A DNA stretch of 47,302 nucleotides from Cytophagales bacterium (lineage in GTDB: Bacteria; Bacteroidota; Bacteroidia; Cytophagales; Spirosomataceae). This document shows positions 25,329 through 33,952 of this stretch, in pieces. Within the stretch, counting starts at the first letter, position 1, and each line of letters opens with the position of its first letter. The position numbers and the translations under genes were made by a program. Location: assembly GCA_013298865.1 (NCBI GenBank), contig JAAFJL010000017.1, positions 1 through 47,302 on the forward strand, in the 5' to 3' direction. Below the pieces are notes generated by a model that was not told the DNA's origin, ran no database searches, and worked only from the letters and a program-made list of their open reading frames with translations.

Positions 25329-27890
25329 ATGAAGAAAAATTTATTTTTCGTCCTTCTTTCTTTTCTATCCTTCACTTCCCTTGCACAAGTAGTTGTTTCT
25401 GGAAAAGTTGTCGATGCTGACATTCAGCAGCCACTTCCAGGTGCTAATGTTATTGTAAAAGGCAAAGTTGACAAAGGAACCGTTTCTGATGTAAATGGTA
25501 AATTTAGTATTCGTATGGATGCCAACGCCGAGGCTTTAGAAGTTTCATTTGTTGGTTACGAGCCTGTAAAAATTAAGTTAGGAGCAGCAACTCAGAATTT
25601 AGTGATTTCATTGATTCCAAGTTCTGAGGATTTGAATGAGATTCAAGTTGTTGGTTTCCAGACAGAGCGTTCTTTGCAAGAAACATCTGCTTCAATTTCA
25701 TTATTGACAGCAAAAGATTTGCAAAAAACCAATGCAACGTCATTGGCACAGTCGTTAAACAACTTGCCAGGGATTAGAATTGACCAATCTGGTCTTGAAA
25801 ATCAGCGTATTACCATTCGTGGTATTGGTGCTAACTCAAACTTGGGTGTGCGTGGAATTAAAGTTTACTTTAACGATATTCCTTTAACTGAACCTGATGG
25901 ATACACTCGTTTGGAGGCATTAGATTTTACAACAGTTGGTCGTGTAGAAATTATTCGTGGACCTGCTTCGTCTTTGTATGGTACTGCCAATGGTGGTGTA
26001 ATGAACTTTACAAGCGAGCGTCCTGCTTATGGAACAACAAGTATTTCTTATAACAATGTATTTGGTGTTGGTAAATTAGGCAATACTCCAGTTGAAAACA
26101 ACTTGATGAGAAATGGTTTAGTCTTTAAGCATGGTTCTGCAAAAGCAAACATTTATGCATCTTGGAATAGACAAAATTTTGATGGATACCGTGTAAATAA
26201 CATCAGTGATCGTGACAACATTAACTTTATGGGTCAGTTTTTCTTGACAAGTAAATTGTCATTGAATACAGTTTATGCAAGACTTCACGACGATAACCGC
26301 TATCCATTGGCATTGACGGGTCTTCAAGTGGCTGCAAACCCTCAGTTAGATGCTTTCATTAACAACTATACTTCTCCAACTCGTGTAGTGACTCCAAGAA
26401 ACTCTGTTTTTTACAAAAATGGTCGTGACCAAACCTGGACACGCTATGGTGTTAACATGAAGTATGATGTAAGTGATGCGTTCAAATTATCAGGAAGTTA
26501 TTTCTGGGGAACAAATGACCAAGTTTCAATTGGTTTAACTGGACCAGCAACATCGTTTGTTTCTTTGGGTAAAAGTAATGGATACCGTATCAACGGTTCA
26601 TTCAAGCCAAAGATGGAAAAATTGAAAACAGCTTTCAATTTTGGAGTTGAATACCAAAACTTTAGCCAGACAGGTTCAAATGGACCTTTAGCAGCTTTGG
26701 ACGGTCAACCTATCAAGTCAAGAGTCAATACTGCAACTGACTCAATTGCTGCAAGTGTAGTAAACCGTGGTCATAACCTACTTTATTTTTTGCAAGCTGA
26801 GGTTGAGTTAACACCAAAAACAATTTTGACATTAGGAGTTGGTTATAACACATACCAGTACGAAAGAGAAGATGTTTTGAAAAAATCTGATAACATCAGA
26901 TTTAAAGAATTTGACCCAATTACTGCTCCTCGTATTGCCTTGAACCATGTTTTTGGTGACGGTTTAGCATTCCGTGCTTCGTTGAGTGGAGGATTTACTG
27001 CTCCAATTTTGAATGAAGCATTAGTTAGTGCAACATCAGGAGAGTTTAATCCAGTATTGGAAGGTTCTAAATCTCAGCAATTAGAATTTGGTATTCGTGG
27101 TGCTTTGACAAAAGACAAAAGAGTACAGTACGATATGGCTTGGTACAACATGACTATTAGTAATGAGTTGGTAACTGAGACTCGTAATTTTGTACCTTTG
27201 GCAAGAAACGCTGCTAAGACAAATCGTACGGGTTTAGAGACTACGTTAAGTTTTGATGCTATTCGTCCAGAAGACAAGCAAGATATTACGATGTTGAGAA
27301 TCCGTGGAGCTTACACTTTACAAGATTTCAAATATGATGAGTATGTAAAAACTACAAGTTTCAATGGTAATGCTGCTTTTGGATTCAGACCAACTTTAGC
27401 AACTGGTGCAGCTAATCCTGATTTTGTAGCAGCTTATGACAAAAAAGAAGATTTTTCAGGAAAAGTTATTCCAGGTTATGCTCCGAATTTGTTCAATTTA
27501 GGAATTGACATCGAAACAAAAGCGGGTCTTTATTTTACAATGAATTACAATTATGTTGCTGAAACGCAGTTGTTTGACGGAAACGGACCATTGCAAAGAT
27601 TTGACTCATTTACTGGGTTAAGTTTTAGCCAATTCTCTCCAGCTTTACCAAAAACACAGCTTCCAGTTGTGGCAGAAACTACTCGTCCAGCTTATGCAAT
27701 TATTAACTTTAATGCAGGTTGGAACAGAACTTTTGGACATTATGGTGTGAAAATCTATACAACGATGGATAATCTTTCAAATGTGAACTATTCAGGATTT
27801 GTAAGAGTAAATGATGACCAAGGTCGTTATTTCAACCCATCATTGCCAAGAAATATTTCAATTGGCTCTGCTCTGACTTATACATTCTAA
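25329..27890 (+). CDS. TonB-dependent outer membrane receptor with CarboxypepD_reg domain
   Basis: Energy-coupled outer-membrane import channel. The 853 residues contain a signal peptide (1-19, ending SLAQ), a CarboxypepD_reg-like domain (about 22-98, PLPGANVIVKG and FVGYEPV), a plug (about 105-225, SLAQSLNNLPGIRIDQSG, ITIRGIGAN, VGRVEIIRGPASSLYGTANGG) and a beta-barrel ending in aromatic Phe (ALTYTF). It lacks the SusC-type long N-terminal pattern and has no SusD partner, so it resembles metal/siderophore or vitamin receptors more than glycan importers. I cannot name the ligand. A terminator follows at 27913. Divergent from the CpcT/CpeT-like gene. Confidence 0.9.
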   Translation: MKKNLFFVLLSFLSFTSLAQVVVSGKVVDADIQQPLPGANVIVKGKVDKGTVSDVNGKFSIRMDANAEALEVSFVGYEPVKIKLGAATQNLVISLIPSSEDLNEIQVVGFQTERSLQETSASISLLTAKDLQKTNATSLAQSLNNLPGIRIDQSGLENQRITIRGIGANSNLGVRGIKVYFNDIPLTEPDGYTRLEALDFTTVGRVEIIRGPASSLYGTANGGVMNFTSERPAYGTTSISYNNVFGVGKLGNTPVENNLMRNGLVFKHGSAKANIYASWNRQNFDGYRVNNISDRDNINFMGQFFLTSKLSLNTVYARLHDDNRYPLALTGLQVAANPQLDAFINNYTSPTRVVTPRNSVFYKNGRDQTWTRYGVNMKYDVSDAFKLSGSYFWGTNDQVSIGLTGPATSFVSLGKSNGYRINGSFKPKMEKLKTAFNFGVEYQNFSQTGSNGPLAALDGQPIKSRVNTATDSIAASVVNRGHNLLYFLQAEVELTPKTILTLGVGYNTYQYEREDVLKKSDNIRFKEFDPITAPRIALNHVFGDGLAFRASLSGGFTAPILNEALVSATSGEFNPVLEGSKSQQLEFGIRGALTKDKRVQYDMAWYNMTISNELVTETRNFVPLARNAAKTNRTGLETTLSFDAIRPEDKQDITMLRIRGAYTLQDFKYDEYVKTTSFNGNAAFGFRPTLATGAANPDFVAAYDKKEDFSGKVIPGYAPNLFNLGIDIETKAGLYFTMNYNYVAETQLFDGNGPLQRFDSFTGLSFSQFSPALPKTQLPVVAETTRPAYAIINFNAGWNRTFGHYGVKIYTTMDNLSNVNYSGFVRVNDDQGRYFNPSLPRNISIGSALTYTF

Positions 27891-27912
27891 GTCGAGATAA
27901 ACATTTGTTTTC

Positions 27913-27944
27913 AAAAAGGCTTGTCATTGTGGCAAGCCTTTTTT
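27913..27944 (+). terminator. Terminator after the TonB receptor
   Basis: AAAAAGGCTTG and CAAGCCTTTTT form an 11-bp stem with a T-run. Confidence 0.85.
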
Positions 27945-28009
27945 ATTTTGCTTTAATATCAAGAGTTCCGTCAATTTCAAGCACGTTCTCTGCAAAACTT
28001 CAAAACACA

Positions 28010-28642
28010 ATGCGAAAAACCATTTTAATCTTAATTGCAACAGCATTCATAGGTTGCTCTTCACAAAAAAACACGAAACAAATGTCTGATTTTGAACTGT
28101 ATAAGTCTTATATTCAAGGAGATACAGATAATTCTGCCCAAGTAGCAGAGGAAATTAAAGCTGGAAAGCAAATTCACCCTCTTGCCAAGCACGTTAACAG
28201 ATTGTTGGATACTAAAATCAAAAATTTACCAGCTAATTATAATGGTTTCTATATTTTAGAAGAAAGCTATTATACCTATCCCAATAAACCTACCGACATA
28301 AAACCTTATCTATTTTGGTTTGAGCAGACCCCCGAAGGAAATGTAAAACTTCATTCGCTTCAATTACCGAAAGGAATCGACAAAAAAGATATAAGAAATG
28401 ATAATCCCAATTTGAGTTTAGATTATAACGAATTAAAAGACTCGCCAACTTTTAAACCAGCAGTTTATCAGCGAACAGAAAAAGGATTCTATATCAAAGC
28501 CCCCGTAGATTTACCAAACGGCATGAAGTTCACTTTAGAAGAAACTATCATGAAAGATGGCTTTGAAGTGATGGAGCTATTGGAAAAAGATGGCAAAAGT
28601 TTAACACCATATTCAACTCCAATTCAATACAAGCGAATTTGA
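28010..28642 (+). CDS. Lipoprotein of unknown function
   Basis: A 210-residue protein. I chose the Met at 28010 because it gives a clean lipoprotein signal (MRKTILILIATAFIGCSS, lipobox Cys at about residue 16); the longer frame from 27905 runs through the terminator. I do not recognise a family. The mature part has regular Tyr/Phe-rich strands (GFYILEESYYTYP, PYLFWFEQTPEGNVKLHSL, GFYIKAPVDLPNGMKFTLEE) suggesting a beta-rich, barrel-like fold, perhaps a ligand-binding lipocalin-like protein. It is 43 bp upstream of the nitrilase-like gene in the same direction. Confidence 0.75.
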   Translation: MRKTILILIATAFIGCSSQKNTKQMSDFELYKSYIQGDTDNSAQVAEEIKAGKQIHPLAKHVNRLLDTKIKNLPANYNGFYILEESYYTYPNKPTDIKPYLFWFEQTPEGNVKLHSLQLPKGIDKKDIRNDNPNLSLDYNELKDSPTFKPAVYQRTEKGFYIKAPVDLPNGMKFTLEETIMKDGFEVMELLEKDGKSLTPYSTPIQYKRI

Positions 28643-28685
28643 AAATTATTTTCCACAAAAAAGAAAGTCTCGACAACTTCATTAT

Positions 28686-29699
28686 ATGAACAGATACAAA
28701 GCACTCGCCCTACAAATTACTTGCGATACAGTTAATTCTTGTAAAACAAAAGAGGATGTAGAAGCAAAATATAAAATTACTTTAGAACGAATAAATGCTC
28801 AAATCAGAGCCTCAAAGGCATTTATTGGGCAAGATACTAAGCTGGTTGTGTTGCCAGAGTATTTTCTGAGTGGTTTTCCGATGGGAGAAAGCATTGATGA
28901 ATGGAAAGAAAAAGCCTGTGTTTCAATGGACAGTTGGGTATATGAAGAATTGGGAAAAATTGCCAATCAGAACCAAATTTTTCTTTCTGGAAATCTTTAC
29001 GAAACAGATAACAATTTTCCAGCGTTATACTTTCAGACGAGTTTTATTATGTCGCCCGATGGGAAACTGATTCTAAGGTACAGAAGATTAAACTCAATGT
29101 TTGCCCCTACGCCCCACGACGTTTGGGATGAGTATTTAGCAGTTTATGGACTCGAAGCAGTTTTTCCAGTAGTAGAAACCGAGATTGGTAATTTAGCTTG
29201 TATTGCTTCCGAAGAAATTCTGTATCCAGAAATTGCTCGATGTTTAGCAATGCGTGGAGCAGAAATTTTTTGTCATTCATCTTCTGAAGTTGCCAGTAAT
29301 CTTTTAACACAAAAAAATGTTGCTAAATTGGCAAGAGCCATCGAAAATATGGCTTATGTTGTTTCAGCAAACTCGGCGGGTATGGGAGGGACACCAATCC
29401 CTTTTGCCTCAACTGATGGTGCGTCTAAAGTGATTGATTATAAGGGACTTACATTGGTTGAGGCTGGCTATGGCGAAAGCATGGTTGCTTTCGGTGATAT
29501 TGATTTGGAGGCTCTAAGATATTTCAGAAAACGTCCTGCAATGGGAAATTTATTGGCTCGACAACGTTTCGAACTCTATGCAGAAAGTTATGCAAAATTC
29601 TCAAACTATCCTGTAAATAATCTTTTCAATGTAAAACCAGAACGCTCTCATTTTGTGAAAACTCAACAAGCAGTAATCAACAAATTATATGAAAAATAA
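28686..29699 (+). CDS. Nitrilase-superfamily protein with a non-canonical catalytic triad
   Basis: A 337-residue cytoplasmic protein with the carbon-nitrogen hydrolase fold. The usual triad is Glu-Lys-Cys. The Glu is present (Glu58 in LPEYF). At the Lys position (normally YRK) the sequence is YRR, giving Arg134. At the nucleophile position, six residues before the conserved PE (normally CxxxxxPE), it is Ser175 (SEEILYPE). A Cys lies three residues earlier (Cys172) but does not align without an insertion. Other family landmarks (EIGNLACIASEE, AMRGAEIF, ANSAG) are intact. It may be an atypical amidase or a non-catalytic relative. The stop overlaps the start of the next gene by 11 bp. Confidence 0.82.
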   Translation: MNRYKALALQITCDTVNSCKTKEDVEAKYKITLERINAQIRASKAFIGQDTKLVVLPEYFLSGFPMGESIDEWKEKACVSMDSWVYEELGKIANQNQIFLSGNLYETDNNFPALYFQTSFIMSPDGKLILRYRRLNSMFAPTPHDVWDEYLAVYGLEAVFPVVETEIGNLACIASEEILYPEIARCLAMRGAEIFCHSSSEVASNLLTQKNVAKLARAIENMAYVVSANSAGMGGTPIPFASTDGASKVIDYKGLTLVEAGYGESMVAFGDIDLEALRYFRKRPAMGNLLARQRFELYAESYAKFSNYPVNNLFNVKPERSHFVKTQQAVINKLYEK

Positions 29700-30474
29700 A
29701 ATCTTAATTTTAGCTTTAAATCTACTGTTCTTTGGCGTGAATGCTCAAAATGTTCCCTTTAACCAAGAGGTTTTCGACCGTTGGGTTGATATGAGAGTCG
29801 GGAACGGAAAGACACCAACTTGGTGGTATTGTTACGGAGAAGTTTATACTTATCCAGATGGAAAATTAGTTGCTAAAATGGAGGGAATTGACGTTGCAAA
29901 TTTGATAAGAGTTGCCAAAGATAGTGCGATTCAGTTGAACAGGAAGACTTTTGTTTATACAGACCCCGAAACTAATCAAGTTATGTATGGTGAAAGAAAT
30001 GGAAAACCAGTTCAACATATTGAATACGAATACCAGAAAATTACTTATGCTTTGAGAGGTGATAAATTAGCCACTTGGGTAGAACAAGGAGCAGAACCAA
30101 GGCTGACAAAGATGGGTCCTGGTTTTAAAACAACAGCTCGAAAATTAGGTGAAAATTATGTTTTTTCTTCACCAGTTTTCCTCAATTTTGAATCTCCAAG
30201 GGGTAAATATGAGGCGTATGAAAATTATGATTTTTTTGTAGCTCCCAGCCAAAAGATTACGAAGCAAAAGTATCAACTAACTTGGAATCGTTACGGAGAT
30301 TTACCTCCTTTTCTTGGCGGAGGGAAAGGAGTAATTCAGTTGGTGTGTTATCGTGTAGATAAATTTGAAGAATTACCAGAAGTTTTGAAAAAACACATAA
30401 CTGAAAAAGCCCCACTTTGGATGAATCCGCCGAAAGATTTAGAAGAAATTAAAAACATTCAAAAAGGAAAATAG
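29689..30474 (+). CDS. DUF1838 family protein
   Basis: A 261-residue protein with a signal peptide (about 1-20, NLLFFGVNAQ), so exported. I recognise the DUF1838 pattern: NGKTPTWWYCYGEVYTYPDGK, then VYTDPETNQVM, and the late block KYQLTWNRYGDLPPFLGGG. Biochemical function is not known. It overlaps the end of the nitrilase-like gene by 11 bp and is followed 6 bp later by the aldehyde dehydrogenase, so translation is coupled. The export signal puts it in a different compartment from its operon partners. Confidence 0.75.
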   Translation: MKNKILILALNLLFFGVNAQNVPFNQEVFDRWVDMRVGNGKTPTWWYCYGEVYTYPDGKLVAKMEGIDVANLIRVAKDSAIQLNRKTFVYTDPETNQVMYGERNGKPVQHIEYEYQKITYALRGDKLATWVEQGAEPRLTKMGPGFKTTARKLGENYVFSSPVFLNFESPRGKYEAYENYDFFVAPSQKITKQKYQLTWNRYGDLPPFLGGGKGVIQLVCYRVDKFEELPEVLKKHITEKAPLWMNPPKDLEEIKNIQKGK

Positions 30475-30480
30475 CCCAAT

Positions 30481-31884
30481 ATGCAAGTTAGAAATCCCCG
30501 TACAGGAGCGTATGATTACGAAATAGAACCCCTAAATGAACTTGAATTAACTACAATTATTCAAAAAATGAGGTCTGCCCAAGAAGATTGGGTTGAAAAA
30601 GGCATAGATTTTAGGATTGAAGTGCTTCAAAAATGGAAAGAATCTGTAAATCTAAGAAAAGAAGATTTGATCGAAGCCTTGATTTTAGATACTGGCAGAA
30701 GTTGGGAAACTTTACTTGAAGCGGATATTGTCGCAAGTTCAATAGATAGATGGTGTAAGATTTCAAAAGGGTTTTTTTCTCAAGAAAATCGCCGAAACTC
30801 TTCTATTCCTTTTTTAGAAATTGAACAAGATTTAGTACCTTTTTCAGTAGTTGGGGTAATCAGTCCTTGGAATTTTCCTTTGTTATTGTCGCTAATTGAC
30901 ACCATTCCTGCACTGTTAGCAGGTTGTTCGGTTATTGTGAAGCCAAGCGAAGTAACGCCAAGATTTATAAAAGTTATTCAAGAAACGATTTTAGAAGTTC
31001 CAGAATTAGAACATATTTTAGAATACGTTGAGGGTGCAGGAGCAACAGGAGCTGCTTTGTGCAAACTAACAGACATCATTTGCTTTACAGGTTCAACGGC
31101 AACTGGAAAAAAGGTTTACCAAGCTGCTTGTGATAATTTCATACCAGTATTTTTGGAATTAGGCGGAAAAGATGCTGTAATTGTAACAGAAACAGCCGAT
31201 TTAGAACGAGCTTCTTCTGCGATTTTGTGGGGAAGTGTTGCCAATGCAGGTCAATCGTGTTTATCGGTTGAAAGAATTTATGCCCAAAAAGCAATTTTTC
31301 ATGAATTAGTTTCAAGATTAATTGCAAAAGCTAATAACTTAAAATTTGCTTTTCCTAACGCCAAAGATGGACAGATTGGACCAATAATTTCAGAAAAACA
31401 GGTTGAAATTATTAACGAACAATTAGCCGATGCCATCGAAAAAGGAGCTAAAGTTCATACTGGTACGGGCAAATGTGAAGAAATGAATGGCGGATTTTAT
31501 TGCTTCCCAACAGTTTTGACAAACGTTACTGCCGATATGAAGGTGATGACCGAAGAGACTTTTGGTCCAATTTTACCAGTCATGCAATACATTGCTCAGG
31601 ATGAAGCTATCGAGTTAGCCAATCAAACGATTTATGGATTGAGTGGGGCAGTTTTTGCAGGAACAGAGGAGGAAGCAATGCAAATAGGGCGTAAAATGAA
31701 AGCTGGAGCAATTTCTATCAACGATGCAGCTTTGACTGCAGTAATGCACGAAGGTGAAAAAAATTCTTTCAAAATGTCTGGAATAGGAGGTACACGTATG
31801 GGACCTTCTGCCATAAAACGTTTCATGAAACAAAAGGCATTTCTGATAAATTCAAAACAAGTTAATGACCCTTGGTGGTTTTGA
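30481..31884 (+). CDS. Aldehyde dehydrogenase family protein
   Basis: NAD(P)-dependent oxidation of an aldehyde to the acid. The 467 residues contain the cofactor-binding segment ICFTGSTATGKKVYQ, the general base Glu226 (LELGGKDA) and nucleophile Cys260 (NAGQSC), separated by 34 residues as in the family. The ETFGPILPV block and the C-terminal SGIGGTRMGP are also present. The enzyme is a little shorter than the usual 480-500. No substrate-specific motif stands out to me. It follows the DUF1838 gene by 6 bp. The spacer to the next ligase gene is 89 bp. Confidence 0.92.
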   Translation: MQVRNPRTGAYDYEIEPLNELELTTIIQKMRSAQEDWVEKGIDFRIEVLQKWKESVNLRKEDLIEALILDTGRSWETLLEADIVASSIDRWCKISKGFFSQENRRNSSIPFLEIEQDLVPFSVVGVISPWNFPLLLSLIDTIPALLAGCSVIVKPSEVTPRFIKVIQETILEVPELEHILEYVEGAGATGAALCKLTDIICFTGSTATGKKVYQAACDNFIPVFLELGGKDAVIVTETADLERASSAILWGSVANAGQSCLSVERIYAQKAIFHELVSRLIAKANNLKFAFPNAKDGQIGPIISEKQVEIINEQLADAIEKGAKVHTGTGKCEEMNGGFYCFPTVLTNVTADMKVMTEETFGPILPVMQYIAQDEAIELANQTIYGLSGAVFAGTEEEAMQIGRKMKAGAISINDAALTAVMHEGEKNSFKMSGIGGTRMGPSAIKRFMKQKAFLINSKQVNDPWWF

Positions 31885-31973
31885 TTTTACAGAATTTCTC
31901 AATCAAATTTTGTAATAATTTGAAAATCAGTATATTGCGTTTGTATTTCTAAATTTTAACTACCAAACGACCC

Positions 31974-33077
31974 ATGCCCTTATTTACGCTCGGAATCGAA
32001 GAAGAATTTCAAACCGTTGACCCAATAACACGGGATTTGAAATCACATTTAAGCAAAATTGTTGAGGGTGGTCAAATTACCCTTCAAGAACGTGTGAAGG
32101 CAGAAATGCACCAAGCTGTTGTTGAGATTGGAACTAATATTTGTCAGAATATTCAAGAAGCTCGTCAGGAATTAACCTTTTTGCGAAAAGAAATTATTGA
32201 ATTAGGGGAACAAAATGGTTTGAGAATTGCCTCAGCGGGAACACATCCTTTTGCGGATTGGCAAGACCAATTAATTACTCCCAATGAAAGATATGACGCA
32301 TTAATTGATGAAATGCGTGATGTTGCTCGTTCTAATTTGATTTTTGGCTTGCACGTACACGTTGGTATTGAAGACCGCAATTTGGCGATTCAAACTATGA
32401 ATGCTGTGCGGTATTTTTTACCACATATCTATGCACTTTCAACAAATTCTCCATTTTGGTGCGGTCGGAATACGGGTTTTAAATCATATCGTTCAAAGGT
32501 TTTTGATAAATTCCCAAGGACAGGTATTCCTGATTATTTTGCCTCCGCAGCCGAGTATGATTCATATATAGATTTGTTGGTGAAAACAGGTTGTATCGAC
32601 AATGGTAAGAAAATTTGGTGGGATATTCGTCCTCATCCATTTTTTCCAACTATCGAATTTAGAATTTGTGACGTACCAATGCGGATTGATGAGACACTCT
32701 GTTTGGCAGCTCTGATGCAAGCAATTGTGGCAAAAATTCATAAATTGATGCAAAAAAACTTGAATTTTAGACCGTACAGAAGGGTACTAATTAATGAAAA
32801 TAAATGGCGTGCGGCACGTTATGGAATTCAAGGTAATTTGATTGATTTTGGAAAGCAAAAAGAAGTGCCATACATAGAACTTTGTCATGAGTTGATGGAG
32901 TTTGTTGACGATGTTGTCGATGAATTAGGTAGTAGAAAAGAGGTTGAATACCTGCATACAATTTTGGCTGAAGGCACTGGTGCCGACCGACAATTAGCAG
33001 TATTTGAACAAACTGGAGGAGACCTTTTGGCGGTTGTAGATTATATTGTTGCTGAAACAAAGCGTGGAATTTTGTAA
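31974..33077 (+). CDS. Carboxylate-amine ligase, GCS2 family (YbdK-like)
   Basis: GCS2 enzymes form an amide between the gamma-carboxylate of glutamate or another acid and an amine, using ATP. The 367 residues start with FTLGIEEEFQTVD, the family's metal/ATP site, with later motifs EMHQAVVEIGT, GTHPFADWQDQ, FGLHVHVGI and TIEFRICDVPM. The length matches the YbdK group, whose natural substrate is unsettled. It is first in a three-gene run: the amidotransferase-like gene begins 13 bp later and the ATP-grasp gene follows. Glutamyl amide or dipeptide formation is inferred. Confidence 0.88.
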   Translation: MPLFTLGIEEEFQTVDPITRDLKSHLSKIVEGGQITLQERVKAEMHQAVVEIGTNICQNIQEARQELTFLRKEIIELGEQNGLRIASAGTHPFADWQDQLITPNERYDALIDEMRDVARSNLIFGLHVHVGIEDRNLAIQTMNAVRYFLPHIYALSTNSPFWCGRNTGFKSYRSKVFDKFPRTGIPDYFASAAEYDSYIDLLVKTGCIDNGKKIWWDIRPHPFFPTIEFRICDVPMRIDETLCLAALMQAIVAKIHKLMQKNLNFRPYRRVLINENKWRAARYGIQGNLIDFGKQKEVPYIELCHELMEFVDDVVDELGSRKEVEYLHTILAEGTGADRQLAVFEQTGGDLLAVVDYIVAETKRGIL

Positions 33078-33090
33078 ATTGCACAACATT

Positions 33091-33951
33091 ATGAACAAAA
33101 AAACCACAAATACCACCATGAAACCACTTAAAATTGCCTTACTTGATATGTACAACGGTGTCCAGAATGAAGGAATGCGTTGTATTTTGCAACTGATTGA
33201 AGAATTTAAAGTCCAACAAGAAACTTCGGTACATCTTGATATTTTTGAGGTTAGACTGAAAAATGAAGTACCAAGATTTGAGAATTACGACATTTTTATC
33301 TCAACTGGCGGACCAGGAAGCCCGTTACCATCGGAAGAAAGTTGGGAAAAGCCCTATTTTAATTTGTTGTCTGAAATTATTTCTAACAACGAAAATTCTG
33401 AAAATAGAAAATATCTATTTCTGATTTGTCATTCATTTCAATTGGCTTGTAGGCATTTTAATTACGGACAAATTACATTAAGAAAAAGTACTTCTTTTGG
33501 AATATTTCCTATTCCACTTTCACCAGCGGGAATGGTTGAACCATTTTTTAAAGGTTTATCTAATCCGTTTTTTGTTGTTGATTCCCGTGATTATCAGGTA
33601 GTTGGCTTAGATTATGCGAAATTGGAACGTGACGGTGCAAAAGTTTTATGTTTGGAAAAAATTCGCCCAAATATTCCTCTTGAACGTGCAGTGATGGCGA
33701 TTAGATTTACCGAAGAAATTTTTGGAACACAATTCCATCCAGAAGCTGATGCAGAAGGAATGTTAAAATATTTTCAGAAAGAAGAGAAAAAAGAAGCAAT
33801 TATCAAAAACCATGGACTTGAAAAATACAACGACATGGTGGATAAATTGGACGACCCAGATAAAATTCTTTTGACGGAATCTGTCATTTTACCCTCTTTT
33901 TTAAAAAATGCAGCAAATTTAATTTTACAACAGAACCTAATTTTATGTTAA
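33091..33951 (+). CDS. Class I glutamine-amidotransferase-like protein
   Basis: A 286-residue protein of the GATase class I fold (GMP synthase/PuuD-like). A triad is visible: Cys113 in LICHSFQ, His216 and Glu218 in GTQFHPEAD. The nucleophile elbow is atypical: the usual GxCxG is LICHS, with both glycines lost. The N-terminal sheet is normal (KIALLDMYNGV, IFISTGGPGSP). It could release ammonia from glutamine for the neighbouring ligases or hydrolyse gamma-glutamyl products. I chose the Met at 33091; a second Met at 33118 is equally possible. It starts 13 bp after the GCS2 ligase and the ATP-grasp gene begins one base after its stop. Confidence 0.85.
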   Translation: MNKKTTNTTMKPLKIALLDMYNGVQNEGMRCILQLIEEFKVQQETSVHLDIFEVRLKNEVPRFENYDIFISTGGPGSPLPSEESWEKPYFNLLSEIISNNENSENRKYLFLICHSFQLACRHFNYGQITLRKSTSFGIFPIPLSPAGMVEPFFKGLSNPFFVVDSRDYQVVGLDYAKLERDGAKVLCLEKIRPNIPLERAVMAIRFTEEIFGTQFHPEADAEGMLKYFQKEEKKEAIIKNHGLEKYNDMVDKLDDPDKILLTESVILPSFLKNAANLILQQNLILC

Positions 33952-33952
33952 T

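Noticed and set aside
27905-28009. N-terminal extension of the lipoprotein
   Set aside because: It runs through the terminator at 27913-27944, and the Met at 28010 gives a clean lipoprotein signal.
31615-31833. Minus-strand frames opposite the aldehyde dehydrogenase C-terminus
   Set aside because: Shadows of a conserved coding sequence.
31919-31943. TTTG and TGCGTTTG motifs before the GCS2 ligase as a promoter
   Set aside because: The spacing is only 13 bp and the -7 element has a mismatch; not strong enough to list as a feature.
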